Below, one piece after another: positions 32,146 through 44,077 of a stretch of 64,000 bases of DNA (position 1 is the stretch's first letter; every line of letters begins with the position of its first letter). The DNA lies in the NCBI GenBank assembly GCA_024114885.1, contig CP099429.1:558001-622000 (forward strand). The letters run 5' to 3'. Both the position numbers and the translations under genes were made by a program. Below the pieces are notes generated by a model that saw nothing but the letters and a program-made list of their open reading frames with translations, was not told the origin of the DNA and searched no databases. The stretch comes from Septoria linicola (taxonomy: Eukaryota > Ascomycota > Dothideomycetes > Mycosphaerellales > Mycosphaerellaceae).

Positions 32146-33314
32146 CTACTTTGGAAGAGGTGAGTCGCCGAAACATCTGGCCAACATCGCAGCTGGGTAC
32201 CTCTCGCCTTTGCCTCCGCCAACAGTCTCCACAGCTTTGCGAAATTCCTGCTCATCCTCCTCGCTAAGCTGCACGTTGGCCGCTTTGGCGTTCTCCTCGA
32301 GGTACTTCACGCGCTTCGTACCAGGTATTGGGATGAAGTCATCGCTGCAGTGACGGTCAGAACTCCGGCCAAAGAATGAGGTCAAAATACTTACCCTTGA
32401 GCGAGCACCCATGCGATCGATAGCTGCCCAGGCGTGACACCCTTCTGTTCCGCCAGCTCTGACAATTTGTTCACTAGTGTGAGGTTGTCCTGGAAGTTCT
32501 GTTCCGAAAATCTTGGGTGATTCTTTCGGCTATCAGTGTCTTCGAGATCTGACCGGCTCGTTATGGTTCCAGTGAGGAAGCCGCGACCCAATGGACTGTA
32601 CGCTACAATCTTCACGCCGAGCTCTCGGGCAGTGCGGAGGAAGTCGGTCTGCTCAGACTCGATCTCCAATGCGAAGGGTGAGAATTCCATCTGTGCTGCT
32701 GCGATTGGATGGATCTTGCTTGCCCTCCTAAGCGTGTCTGCCGAGCATTCTGACAGACCGAGATATCGGATTTTGCCTTCATTCTTGAGCTCGACCATGG
32801 CCTGAACGGTCTCCTCAATAGGAACTTTGTCGTCCACGCGGTGCTGATAGTACAGATCGATCTGGTCGCTACCTAGCCTTTCCAGACTCTCGTTACATGC
32901 CTGTTTCACCCATTCCTTGTCACCTCTGACTTGGAACGAGCCATCAGGACCACGCATATTTCCGAATTTGGTTGCAAGGAAGACTTCCTTTCTCCTGCCG
33001 GTGTCCTTGAACCATCTGTGGTACTGATCAGCTTGTATGAATGTGAGGCAGTCTCACACCGGAGACAGCATGATAGATGGGCAGATGATGGCCTACTTTC
33101 CGATCAATTTCTCGTTGGTATGCGGTCCGTAGATATCCGACGTGTCCCAGAAGTTGATGCCGAGATCCAATGCTCGTGAGAGCACCATAGCAGACTCTTC
33201 GTCATCGTATCCGCCGTAGCTAGTGTAGCCAAAGCTCATGCCCATGCACCCAAGACCTTGAGCCGAGACAGAGTCCTCGCCAATCTTGCGTTGGGGGTAA
33301 TTTGGAGAAGGCAT
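32146..33314 (-). CDS. Aldo/keto reductase (AKR, NADPH-dependent)
   Basis: A cytosolic NADPH-dependent oxidoreductase of the AKR fold, YakC/AKR13-like. Model complement(join(32146..32344, 32395..33015, 33097..33314)), 345 aa, with introns of 81 and 50 nt. The catalytic tetrad is visible: Asp and Tyr in FWDTSDIYG, Lys in ATKFGN and His in YYQHRVD. The N-terminus has GLGCMGMSFGY, and the NADPH-binding C-terminal part has IPIPGTKRVKYLEENAKA. The start is the ATG at 33314 (MPSPNYPQRKIG); farther upstream codons have no family support. Members act on aldehydes and aromatic carbonyls; the substrate here is unknown. It is divergent from the MetAP2 gene over 422 bp. Confidence 0.9.
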
Positions 33315-33736
33315 TTTTGGACAATCACTCGATCGATTGTGTGAAGCTTCCACCGAGATGTTGTTCGGTATCAAGTATCAGATCCAGCAGTTGCGAATGT
33401 CGTCAACTCTGATATAGCTTGAGCACTTGCTGATCACAACATCCCACTAACTAACTCCGGTATCGCCGCCAGTGAGGGGCCTCCCACAAGATACTACTCC
33501 TCCCGCTCTCACTCCAGCTCGACGGCGACACATTAGCTAAGACCTACTTTTAAAAGTTGCGTATTTGTCGCTGCTAGGTGGACACTTGGGTAGGTCGTAG
33601 TCAAGTGAGATTTGTGGCCTTAGGCTATGGAGCAAAGAATCCTTGCACTCGTCGTAGGGCGTGACTTCTCGCCGCCATTTCTTTGGTCCTCGTGCAACAC
33701 TTCTTCCCAACTGCACAGCAACTGAAACCTGATGTC
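33315..33736. promoter_or_regulatory. Divergent promoter region, aldo/keto reductase and MetAP2 genes
   Basis: 422 bp between two divergently transcribed start codons. The plus-strand frame is open from 33683, 54 bases before the chosen MetAP2 start, but those residues do not resemble the family. Confidence 0.4.
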
Positions 33737-35204
33737 ATGGGTTCAAAGACTCCAGACGGACACCAGCAAGGCCCAGATGGCAATGGCCAGCTCGATAGAC
33801 CCTGCGATTCCACTGCGAACCGTCCACTCGACTCGTCATCTTGTGGTGATCTCGATCGCGGCATCGTGGGCGAAGAAGACGGAGACGGCAGTGATGAAGA
33901 AGCCCGGCTGAATGGCGATCAAGGTAAGATTTACAGCATGAGGCCATCTATTGTTGTGTTCCCTGAAGCTGAGTTCAGCTGCAGAGAAGAAACAGAAGAA
34001 GCGTAAACCACGCAAGAAGAAGTCCAAGAGTAAGAAGTCTACTCAGACTTCTCCTCCAACCATCGAACTCTCGAAGCTTTTCCCGTCTGGGTATCCTGTT
34101 GGAGAGCTTGTTCCGTACGAGAACACATCTCGCACTACCGACGAAGAGCTCCGGTACGATTCGCGACTCTGGGGCGATGACTTCCTACCAGACTATCGTA
34201 AAGCAGCAGAGATCCATCGTCAAGTTCGTCAGCATGTCCAGAAACAAGTCATCAAACCTGGAGTCAGTATGCAGACTATCGCGGACGCCATTGAGGACGG
34301 CGTGCATAATTTGACAGGACATCAAGCTCTGGCAACAGGTGATGCTCTGCAAGCTGGCATGGGCTTCCCAACAGGCCTCTGCTTGAACAACGTCGCAGCG
34401 CACTGGACACCGAATCCAGGTGGTAAAGACGTCTTTCTTCAGCAGAGCGATGTGCTGAGTGTCGACTTTGGCGTGCACGTCAATGGTCGGATTGTGGATT
34501 CTGCTTTCACGATCTCGCATGATCCCACGTTTGATCCACTTCTCAAGGCGGTCAAAGAAGCCACGAATACGGGTATCGCCTATGCTGGCGTTGATGCTAG
34601 GATGAGTGAGATCGGTGCTGCGATCCAAGAAGTCATGGAGAGCTATGAAGTGGTCAGAGGTGGAAAGGCTCTGCCTGTCAGAGCAATTCGAAACATTACT
34701 GGTCACGACATCTTGCGATACCATATTCATGGCGATAAGCAAGTCCCATTCGTCAAGAACGATAGTGATCAGAAGATGGAAGAAGGTGAAGTCTATGCCA
34801 TCGAGACTTTTGGCAGCACTGGTAGAGGCTCTCTTCGTGATGATGTGAGTACTCTTCTTACACATATCCAACTTCACATTCAGCAAATTGACTCAACCTA
34901 GGTAGGGATCTATGGCTACGGCCGCCAGGACGATGTGTCAGTTCATCACATCCAGCCTAGTGCGAAGTCTTTGCTCAAGACGATCGACGAAAACTTTGGC
35001 AGCATTGTCTTCTGTCGCCGATACCTCGAGCGTCTTGGAGTTCAGAAGTATCATTTCGGCATGAAGCAGCTGATTGATCAGGGCATCGTCGAGTCGCATG
35101 CGCCACTGGTAGACAGGGAGGGATCACATGTGGCTCAATTCGAGCATACAATCCTGATCGGTAGTGGTGGGAAAGAGGTGATCAGTCGTGGAGAGGACTA
35201 CTAG
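33737..35204 (+). CDS. Methionine aminopeptidase type 2
   Basis: A cytosolic dinuclear-metal protease that removes the initiator Met from new proteins; type 2 is the fumagillin target. Model join(33737..33923, 33985..34844, 34902..35204), 449 aa, introns 61 and 57 nt. The N-terminal extension has acidic (EEDGDGSDEE) then polylysine stretches (KKRKPRKKKSKSKK), typical of MetAP2. All five metal ligands are visible: two Asp in VDFGVHVNGRIVDSAFT, His in NITGHDI, Glu in AIETFGSTGRG and Glu in QFEHTIL. The 60-residue type-2 insertion lies before the second Glu. Fungi of this class often have two MetAP2 copies; whether this is the main one cannot be told. Confidence 0.94.
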
Positions 35205-36176
35205 GTGTGAAGTTGATCGGGACGTGCCAAGCTTTGTACAGGTAAGGCATATTGCCTTGGCTGGAATATGGGCGATGGCATGGGCGTTGATGTAGCGGCG
35301 TGTATTGATTAATAGACCTCCAGGCTGTCTTTATCGAACAGAGAATCCCGATGCGAGACGACGCGGCTCTCGTAGTCAATGTTTTAGATGGGTCTGTAAG
35401 CAGAGCAGTGAAGAATCCTCTCAATATCATCTTGTCATTTTCGACATCAGACCCGGTGAGTGCTTGCAGCGATGGATGAACCGGCAATCGCAGATGAAGT
35501 CTGCTAATATGAAGAAACGTGCAGACGCATCGGAAATTCTGCTCCTCTGCCGACTAGACACGATTGTCGGATGCTTTCATGAGAGACCCGCCACGCAAAT
35601 TGCCGCGTAGTGTCAGACTTAGGCGCAGTCTCATGGTAGCACTAGACCACTATCGCCAATCGAGGCTGAAGTGCCAGGCTATACTGGCGTCGGCATTTCT
35701 CTGGCTTGATCGGCATATCTGTAAAAAACCCTGAATGCTGAAGCTAAGCATTTTAGCGCTATGACTGGGGTTGCGGAGACCAGGACTGTCGACATCGGGC
35801 GAGACCACATCCCGGGATGTTCCCTGACGGTCATTTCAACACAGACGAGAATCAGAGGCAAGTTTTCTGCCGGCACGAGCGTGCTTGTGACACCAGGAGA
35901 ATGTGGTCTCCGGGCTCAGTTTGCTAGTCGACGATCTTCTAGTAGAGGAGAAAGTTGAGACGAGCTTGAGTAGATCATGAGCTTTGAAGGGCAGCAAGCG
36001 GCCGTGGAGAAGCTGTGAGTGTCTGTGCTCGCGTTCCCGCGTATGTCATCTCTAGTCAAAAGAATGTGTTGTCTCGACTTCCATCACACAGCTGAGAGTA
36101 TGCATAGCTTTGCCTAAGCGTCATGGGTTTTGACGTGCAGTCGCACACTCATGAAGCTATGCTCTTTGCGGAGCTT
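35205..36176. other. Convergent intergenic spacer
   Basis: Nearly 1 kb between the MetAP2 gene (+) and the CFEM receptor gene (-). Short frames on both strands show no motif. No repeat or RNA gene recognised. Confidence 0.5.
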
Positions 36177-37981
36177 CTACGTCGGTGACAGCGGTCGCTG
36201 TTTTGTGTCTCCATTCCAGTCTCGCCAGGCTGACTCTGGTGGGGAAAGTGGTCGTGAAAAGTTACGACCGTGGTTGAGAGGGTTCGTGTGGACTTGTGCG
36301 CTGTCTGTCTCGTTGACACGTTGGGTGCTGATGTTCTCGAGCGGGATGAAATGGTCATCATCGCTGTGCCTGGGCCGAACAAACACCTCAGTCCCATCTT
36401 TGTCGATACCACTGCCAACAGCAGTACGCCCAGACAAACCTGATGCTGCTAGTCCACTTGAAGCGCCCACAGATTGACCCATCAATTTGGGGAAAGCACG
36501 TCGAATGAGGTTACGGATGCCTGGCATGCAAGCACAAACGAGCGCAGTGTCGACCTCGATGACTGTCCAGTATCCAACTTGCTTGTAGTCATCTGAAGAC
36601 TGTGAGTCATGCACATAGTGAGAGATGTTTTCGACTTACACGTAAGGTTTTTGGAGTCGCCGAACTTGACAAGCAATCGCAGGCGAAGAATGGATACGAA
36701 CGTGACGAACAGACCGACGCCTCAAGGCCAGATGTCAGCAATCGAATATGTATTGAATTCCATGATGCAAGCATACCAAACATAAGCATCACGAGAAACT
36801 TCTTGCGAGGGTTGAGGTTCATCTTCCAGAGCATAGGCATCGGCAGGATGACAACGATCAGATCGAGAATGATGTTGAGGGCGGCAGAAGCCCACGATTG
36901 CGCGTTGATGTTGTTACACCTGCCCGGCTGTTCTTGATCCCAGTGTGTCCATGCCTATTGGAAAAGCGTTAGCTCTGGAACTGGCACTGGATCATGCCAC
37001 GAGGCTTACCAAAGGAACAGGATCACACTGGAACACTGTGATGAGGAAGAATGTAATTGCATAGGCCACGTTCAATCCAATAGCGACGAAGACGAGCGTC
37101 CGAAACTGTTTAGTCGGGAAGATGCGGAGGTAGGTGCAAAGGATGGCAATCTTGATAGTCGGCAGTGCTAGCAGGTACAGGAGTTCGTCATAGAAGTACA
37201 CCTACGGATCTGTAAGCATTGTCTATTCGATGTCGCAGGTCAGACTTACCTTGAGTGCCTCAGTCAGGTTGTCAAAAGGGACAGTCCAGACATCCTTGCC
37301 TATGCCGAGTCCAGTCACTATTGCCTGGTCAGCAGGTCAAAGAAGAAAAGCTTACAGTATGTCCTTACAAACGTTGGACAGCACAGTGATCGGGATGATC
37401 AACGCCATGGCGAACGTGATCGTAATGTCATCCCACCACAGGTCGTTATCGATTCGAGCCCCTGTCTGACATGGAAAGTAGATCTTGGAAGCAACACGAA
37501 GGAGATACGCTACGATGGCAAAAGAGCCGCCAATAATGCTGGCAATGGATATCGGGGAAGCTTCGCGGACAGGTCTGTTGCACAGCGTTTCGGTGATATT
37601 CTTGGACGCTAGTTGCCATCGTTAGAATGGAGAACTACTGCGCACTCTCGGAATGTACGTACTCAACTGCTCACGAATAGTGCATGTCGAAGTGGCACAA
37701 AGCTCGATGCTTTCGGTCGCGGCCGTGTTGCTACAACTCGAAGCCAAATCAATGTTGCCAGCCGTGACACCCGCTGCAGCTACTGCTTCCAGAAGACATG
37801 TTCGCTGAAGCAACAGTCAGCCAGGTCCTGCAGCCAAGACTTGCGCTTGAGGCCTACGCACCGCACACTCCGGCATCTGCTGCAGCAACTCCAACGCACG
37901 GGCAAGCTGGTCTTGCTGATCGGCATCTTGACAGGCTCCAAGAGTTGCGAAGAGAGCAAGCAAGCTCCATAACAACTTCAT
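36177..37981 (-). CDS. CFEM-domain seven-transmembrane receptor, PTH11-like
   Basis: A plasma-membrane receptor-like protein with an extracellular CFEM domain, the PTH11 class linked to surface and host sensing in plant pathogens. Model complement(join(36177..36592, 36640..36720, 36777..36954, 37010..37201, 37250..37317, 37369..37608, 37663..37804, 37862..37981)), 478 aa, with seven introns of 47-60 nt, all phases consistent. The signal peptide is MKLLWSLLALFATLGACQ. The CFEM region (about 20-88) has ECARTCLLEAV, ASSCSN and LCATSTCT, somewhat divergent. Seven membrane segments follow, with the Pth11 landmarks DNDLWWDDITI, GLGIGKDVWTVPFDN, RIFPTKQFR, GRCNNINAQSWASAA and DYKQVGYWTVIEVDTALVCACMP. 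The tail of about 90 residues is cytosolic and Ser-rich. Confidence 0.9.
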
Positions 37982-38642
37982 GGCTGCGAGAATGGGGAAA
38001 GGTAACGTCGTGGCAATGCGACATAAGGAGAGACAGCTCTCGACTGGAGAAGGGTCACGGCGTGGACAGTTCTTAGGTGAAGATTGATCGTCTCCGATAG
38101 AGCGGAAGCAGTCCAAGATAGTGCAGGTGCGAGGATGATGTCGAATGTGAGACCATCCAACCAAGTCGCCGACTTGGGGATCCTAGTAGAAGTCATGATG
38201 GTGTCTAGTGACCATCCGTTCGCGCAGAGTTGCGGGCAATAGCTCAAGTGCTTGCGTGTTGGACATCAAACCAGTACCTAGATGGTGAAGTCTTGTGAAC
38301 TTGGCGGGATGCAACATGTAGACGGCGCCAAAGGGCTTCCGTGCGCCGGGATCATGGGTGTAGGGCAGGAGCCGTCGTTCCGCAGCATGAGAATTGGTGG
38401 ATTTCCGAATCAGGCACGCGCCGACTATTACCCGCTGAGGCGAGGTATAGCCAACTGAGACCACGAGCACTGGACAGGCATAGTGAAAGAAGCGGTTCAG
38501 TCAGGGAAATGATGTCTCCAGTCGCTGATGAATTCGTGAACCTGCCTCGGTACCTCGTTTGCATGTCGCAGGGAGAGAAGGAGGACGCCAGTCAAAATGA
38601 AGCCCTTGGTCATCGGCTCTTATTGTAGATGCCAACAACACC
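37982..38642. promoter_or_regulatory. Divergent promoter region, CFEM receptor and peroxidase genes
   Basis: 661 bp between two divergently transcribed genes for surface or secreted proteins. No gene inside; frames here are antisense to one another and motif-free. Co-regulation is possible but not shown. Confidence 0.4.
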
Positions 38643-40035
38643 ATGCATTTCTTTCGCTTTCAACTACTGGCTGTGGTGGCGAGCTCTCTGACACATGATG
38701 TTTTAGCCTTTTCGAACCTACACCATGGAAGTCAGCACCAGCATATAGCGCACCAACCTGAAAAGCGACTCCTTGGACTATTCAACTCGGACGATGGACC
38801 GATCGACGTGAGCGGAGAGCATGAATGGCGAGCGCCAGGCCCCGGAGATCAGCGAGGGCCTTGTCCTGGACTTAATGCTCTGGCAAATCATGGATACATT
38901 GCGAGAGATGGTATCGCGACCCTGCTCGGAGTGGTGGATGCCATGAACAAGGTCTACGGAATCAGTGTTGAGCTGGCGACTCTGCTGTCTGTGATGGGTG
39001 TCGTATGGACTGGCAACTTGATCTCTCTGAGCCCGTCGTTCTCGATTGGCGGCAACGACACAGATGTGCAGAACTTGCTGGGAAATCTTCTTGGACTGTT
39101 AGGTGGGTATTTCCGCTCGCAGATAGAAGGCTCAACTGACAGTGAGGGTTCAAGGTGAGCCTCGCGGAATCGACCATTCGCACAACTTCATCGAAGCCGA
39201 CTCCTCACCCACGCGCGATGACCTGCACGTTACTGGCGACCCGGTGACCATGAACTTGACCAAGTTCGAGACCATGTACGACATGATCCCAGAAGGCTCC
39301 GGGGAATTCTTCACCCTCGATGTTATGGCCGACTTTGCTGCGATCCGGTGGAATGAATCGATCTCGACTAATCCATACTTCTATTATGGTCCCGTCAGTG
39401 GTATGCTTGCTCGGAACACTGGATATTGCTTTATTGGCAACCTTTTCGCGAACTACTCATCAGGCAAGCCAGAGTTGAGTGAGTATTACGTTTCTAGAAG
39501 GGAAGGCGAGCATGACTGACAAGTAGCAGCGCATGACATTCTCAAAAGCTTCTACGCTGTCAGCGGTGATCGCGGTAACTTCACCTACGCGAAAGGGCAT
39601 GAGCGCATTCCAGACAACTGGTGGAAAACACCCGTCGACTACAGTCTCGTCCAGCTTAACTTGGATGTGGTCCATTTCGTGCTTCGATATCCAATTTTCG
39701 GCAGCATTGGTGGCAATGTCGGCAAGGTGAACTCTTTCACTGGTGTTAACCTCGATGATCCAGTGGACGGAGTCCTGAATTTGACCAACTTGCTCGAAGG
39801 CAACAATCTGCTGTGTTTTATCCTTGAGGTCGTCAACTTCGCTGCACCAAATTATCTTAACAACCTTGTCAGCACGCTGGTGGAGCCGCTGAAGATGCTG
39901 ACGGACGCCATTGCTGTGCCACTCCTGAATCTGAGCTGCCCACAGCTGGATGAAATCACGCGAGACGGCGTGCCGCTATGGGACTCTTTGGGAGCGCAGT
40001 TCCCAGGAGCCAACAAGAGTGGCATTGCGTTGTGA
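38643..40035 (+). CDS. Secreted heme-thiolate peroxidase (chloroperoxidase / unspecific peroxygenase family)
   Basis: An extracellular heme enzyme of peroxidase family 2 that uses peroxide for halogenation or oxygen transfer. Model join(38643..39102, 39155..39478, 39527..40035), 430 aa, introns 52 and 48 nt. The signal peptide is MHFFRFQLLAVVASSLTHDVLAF. The proximal heme-ligand motif is intact as RGPCPGLNALANHGY (about 75-90), and the EHD-type distal motif as HSHNFIEADSS (about 160-170) with Glu. Many N-glycosylation sequons occur (for example NDTD, NESIS, NYSS). The length is between short (about 260) and long (about 340-430) UPO types and fits the long group. It has the same layout as DOTHIDEO-type HTPs, but the substrate cannot be inferred. 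Confidence 0.9.
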
Positions 40036-41656
40036 GGGAGCATAGGAAGGATCTTGGACGCGACCGCGACGCGACACGAGATGGGAAACTTATTAGTCAG
40101 CAGGGGTCGGCAATTGCTCAAAGATTCCAACCGAGCATCTTCACGACCAGACCTCGACCATCGAGGGAGCCTATCCATACAACGGCAGAGCTTCCTTCTT
40201 AATCACATACGGTGCGGTATTAGCAGAGCATCCGCTTGCGAGGTGTTCATGCGCCAAGCCGAGAAATTTTGTACTATAGACCATATCAGGAGAATGGCCA
40301 GACGCGATAGACTCCTGCCAACTGGGCAGCGTGAATAGCCATCTCTGACGTGTCTGAATACTGTTCAAGAAGGATGCTCCGGTGCTAGAACCGACCGGCG
40401 AAATCGTGCAAGAGGCGTGGAGCCCCTCGGCAGAAAGGCGCAAAGGCGATGCGAACGTGTGTGCTGCTCGTTGCTGCTGAAGATCCGAGTGTGCACAAGA
40501 TCGTGCATCAGGTGCCATAGAATTAGAACTCTACGGCACGCCGAGCAATACAACAACGTGGTACTATACCCTGGCAAACCTTCCTTGACCTCACCTTTCC
40601 ATATTCATGATCACCTACATGCGTAACGTTCCCAAGCTTCTTCGACAATTATCAGCCTGCTAAGCTGACGCGTCCATGTTCACTCATGCTGCGCACAAGA
40701 GACATACATATGAAGGCTGAGTGCAGTTGGACGTCGAGCCAGACTTGTCCTTCGAAGACCATCAAATCACTCGTCTTTCGCAACAATCATGCCATCAAGT
40801 CCACTCCCGGACATTTCTCTTCACGCGACCCGATCGGCATCTCGGATCATGGGCAATGCCCGTGGAGACGACCTTATGCACCATGCACCATGAGGAAGGT
40901 CATGGAGAGTGCCGCCGAGCAAACTGTCGATTTCAAAGTCAAAGATGCCAGGACTTTCTGACATTCTTCTTGCAGGGTTGACATGCCTTTCAGCTCTGAT
41001 AGCCCTAACAGCGGCATATCGTAGGAACTCAGCGCGGGAGGTATCCCGATCCTTCTACAAGTGTAGCTGAGCTGTGAGTTGAAGTTGCACAGTTCGACGA
41101 CTCAGTATGGCTGTGTCTGAAATTCTGGCCGGGCTCGAAAAGCCTCGGGACAGAGTGTCCTCAAGCTAACGAGGCCCTCTCTGTGACACCTCCCAATCCC
41201 GTCAACTGTGGCCACTTTTCTTCGCGCTGCATGCAAGATGATGCCGTTTGATGGCCCTGCCCCTCGTAGTTTGCTTGCTTGATCATCATTATGAAGAATC
41301 GTTCTGGGCTAGTCGTCCACGAAACGGCACATGCTGGAAGCCGAATCCTACCTCTCGATCCGCCTTGACTTCTTGTAGGAGTGATCGGCGCTGACAGAAT
41401 GAGTGTTACTTCGTGTTAATCACAGGATTGCCCATCCAGCGGCATGCTGTGCTTGTGTGGATCGTCAGAGCAAGCTCGCAGAGTGCGAGATGGATTCAAG
41501 GCCTGCAGCTAAAGCGTGCATACTTAGGGCAAGAGCAGCATATATATCGTGCTGGTACCTCAATCACGTCAACTACTCCTCCGAGCACGTCAATCACTCT
41601 ACAGCCAATCATCGTTTGTCTGCAGAGAGGTGAAGTCGAAAAAAGCAGCCACAATC
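40036..41656. other. Intergenic, about 1.6 kb
   Basis: No gene supported. Frames up to about 115 codons occur on both strands (for example 40171-40518 on minus) without motif or signal sequence. The start of the next gene is taken at 41657; the frame is open farther upstream but without similarity. Confidence 0.45.
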
Positions 41657-42700
41657 ATGTCAACCACCGATGCAGAAGCGACGGGCCGGAATGGTGTGCC
41701 ACCACATCCACCTTCACGCTGTATGCTCATCACGATACCGAGATCGTGCTCAAATCTCTTGGTGCGGATCCTAGCTCTTGATCGACAAGAGCACATCAAG
41801 CATGGCGGATACCACTTCCTGCATACGATGATACATATGTCGAACGACCACCTCATCGATAATGCACCAGAAACCTGGTCCGACGAGCAGAAACTTGCTA
41901 TACACGAATTGATTCACGGCGGAATCTCTAAACTCGAAGAGGATGTCAAATTTGAAGATGACACCACGACAGCTTTCACCAAGGAGCATTGTCACACCTT
42001 GGTTGAACCCACTCACATCTCTCGATTCGTGAACGGCCCACCTAACAAAAACGAACCCGAAAGTGCTCCCCTGCGCTGGTCCATTCCAGGCTACGAATCT
42101 CTGTATACTGAACTCAACGAGACCATTCTCCCAGATGCATACCTCCTCTCCTGGAGACCCGTCTTTCTCATCCGCCACCCGATCCGCGTCTTCGAATCAG
42201 CATGGGGTTCCATGAACGACGTGTTCAAGCACAGCGCCGAAACCATGACCCGTGGTTCCGATGACAAATCCAAGGAAGCCACGATCAAGGCGAATATGAC
42301 CTACAAGTTCCACCGCACGCTATACAACTTCTATGTGAGCAGAGGCGTGCGACCGATTCTGATTGATGCGGACGATTTGATTGTGCATACGCAAGCGATA
42401 ACGCAGAAGTTGGCGCAGCAGATTGGGTTGGATCCGAGTAAATTGCTGTATGAGTGGGAGGCGCTTTCTGAGGCTGAGTTGGCGAAGCAAGAGGTTCAGT
42501 TTAGGATTATGCTTTCCTCGCTGCATGCTTCGAAAGGGGTGCAGGCTGATAAGTTGGGTTGCGATGCTGGGACGCCGACGGAGCAGGTACCGAGGTGGAC
42601 AGAGAAGTTCGGGGAGAAAGCTGCGTTGGAGCTGAAGGAGAGGGTGGAGGCTAGTCTGGCTGATTACGAGTGGCTTTGCAAGCGGAAGATGAGCGCTTGA
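41657..42700 (+). CDS. Sulfotransferase-like P-loop protein
   Basis: A 347-residue intronless protein of the fungal sulfotransferase-like P-loop group. The N-terminal phosphate-binding loop is CMLITIPRSCSNLL, the place where PAPS-binding enzymes have PRSxST. A second conserved block, PVFLIRHPIRVFESAW (about 170-185), matches the 3'-phosphate-binding strand and Arg/Ser. The C-terminal part is helical and charged. Start at the ATG 41657 (MSTTDAEATGRNG). Many relatives are annotated only as P-loop proteins of unknown role and several sit in secondary-metabolite clusters; I see no such cluster here. The substrate is unknown, and loss of sulfotransferase activity cannot be excluded. Confidence 0.75.
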   Translation: MSTTDAEATGRNGVPPHPPSRCMLITIPRSCSNLLVRILALDRQEHIKHGGYHFLHTMIHMSNDHLIDNAPETWSDEQKLAIHELIHGGISKLEEDVKFEDDTTTAFTKEHCHTLVEPTHISRFVNGPPNKNEPESAPLRWSIPGYESLYTELNETILPDAYLLSWRPVFLIRHPIRVFESAWGSMNDVFKHSAETMTRGSDDKSKEATIKANMTYKFHRTLYNFYVSRGVRPILIDADDLIVHTQAITQKLAQQIGLDPSKLLYEWEALSEAELAKQEVQFRIMLSSLHASKGVQADKLGCDAGTPTEQVPRWTEKFGEKAALELKERVEASLADYEWLCKRKMSA

Positions 42701-42916
42701 GCTGTTCAGCATTACTTGGTCAGCATCAAGTCAAAGTGATCAACATCTTCGCGTGAATCAACGTCGGCGAAATCATGTTGAATGCATATTGGGTATCTTG
42801 AACTCAACAAAAGCCGCAAGCAGATCCACCCTCTTCCGTACGCCGCGCTTTGCTTTCTTAATGTGATCCATTCGTTGACTCGTCGCATCCACTTCTCGAA
42901 GTCGTGAACTGATTCT

Positions 42917-43773
42917 CTATGGCTTCGGGATGTGTAGTGTCTTGGACAGCATACAGCATGCGTGTGCCAAATACAGTCCGACCACAGGGTGGAACTCGAA
43001 CATAGTTCCCTGCGCGATTGTGCCGTATGGGATGTTCTGGTGCACCCAACCCTTGTATAGCCAGAATGACACAAGACCGGTGCCGAAGCTCAAGCTCGTG
43101 GGAATAGGAAGTCCCTCGAAGTACTTTGCCTTGCCAGTTGCATCCTTTGGCACATTGCCAGTAGTTACGTTGAAGCGAGCGAGACGAGCAAGACCACCGA
43201 GAACAAACAGGGTCAGGAAGAGTTGGTCGAGCGGTGTGCGAATGCCGAGTGAGAATGCGCATGCTGCCGGGGCCAGGCCAAAGGAGATCTACCACGACTG
43301 TTAGCTGCTGCTGCTGTCCTCGTCACTCCATAGCGTGTCGAATGCATCTAGACGTACCAGGTCTGCCAGAGAGTCCAGCTCTGCACCCATCAAGCTGCTC
43401 TTCTTCCTCCATCTCGCAACCTTGCCGTCGAAGAAGTCGAAGAACAGACCAAGCGGCATGAGAGCCAGTGCGGCCCAGGCATTACCCGTGTCTTCAGGCC
43501 GGCCAATACAGTATCGTAGAGAGGAGAGGACGGACATGACGCCGCAGAAGCCATTCATGAGGGTGATGAGGTCGGCAAGATGATAGGCGCGCACCAAGCT
43601 GAAGTGGCCTGGATTGGGGTCGTTGAGTAGACGCTCCTGCTTATCCTTTGCTGTATGGCTGTCAGCACGAGATCCACGTCCAAGAGACATGTATACATGA
43701 ACTCACTCGGCTCAGACACGACCTGTTTGGCTTCCTTTTCGACCTCGTTCGCGATGCCACTGCGTTTCGACAT
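42917..43773 (-). CDS. CDP-diacylglycerol-serine O-phosphatidyltransferase (phosphatidylserine synthase)
   Basis: An integral ER-membrane enzyme (EC 2.7.8.8) that makes phosphatidylserine from CDP-diacylglycerol and serine, equivalent to yeast Cho1/Pss1. Model complement(join(42917..43288, 43358..43650, 43707..43773)), 243 aa, introns 69 and 56 nt. The CDP-alcohol phosphotransferase signature D-G-x2-A-R-x8-G-x3-D-x3-D is complete: DGKVARWRKKSSLMGAELD with the last Asp in SLAD, split just before the second intron. Hydrophobic segments surround it (ADLITLMNGFCGVMSVLS, LFLTLFVLGGLARLARF). The N-terminus MSKRSGIANEVEKEAKQ is cytosolic. It is head-to-head with the Apc2 gene. Confidence 0.93.
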
Positions 43774-44077
43774 GATTGCAGAGAGATGACCACAGACTAG
43801 TTGGACTGTGGACGTAGGGACTGTTCTTAGGTTGTGAGGTAAAGACGAAAGAAGTGGATGTTTACGTGAAGAGTGCGTACAGTATTCAGTTTGTCCGCAG
43901 GGAAACATCGTGGCTTCCAAGCTTCGAAGCAGGCGACGTCATTTCCTGGTCACGGGCCTCGTGGCAGGAACGCGCGCGATTTTCAGGCAGGGTCTGGTCT
44001 GAGCGCATCCAAAACATCACGTCCACTGTCATTGTCTTGTCGATCAGACCTTTCCGAGGCCCAAAAGACCATGCGAG
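43774..44077. promoter_or_regulatory. Divergent promoter region, phosphatidylserine synthase and Apc2 genes
   Basis: 304 bp between two start codons on opposite strands. GC-rich around 43970-44000 (contains AACGCGCGCG). No specific site can be assigned with confidence. Confidence 0.4.

Noticed and set aside
37798..38076. Plus-strand frames in the CFEM receptor region
   Set aside because: Antisense to the CFEM exons and promoter; no motif.
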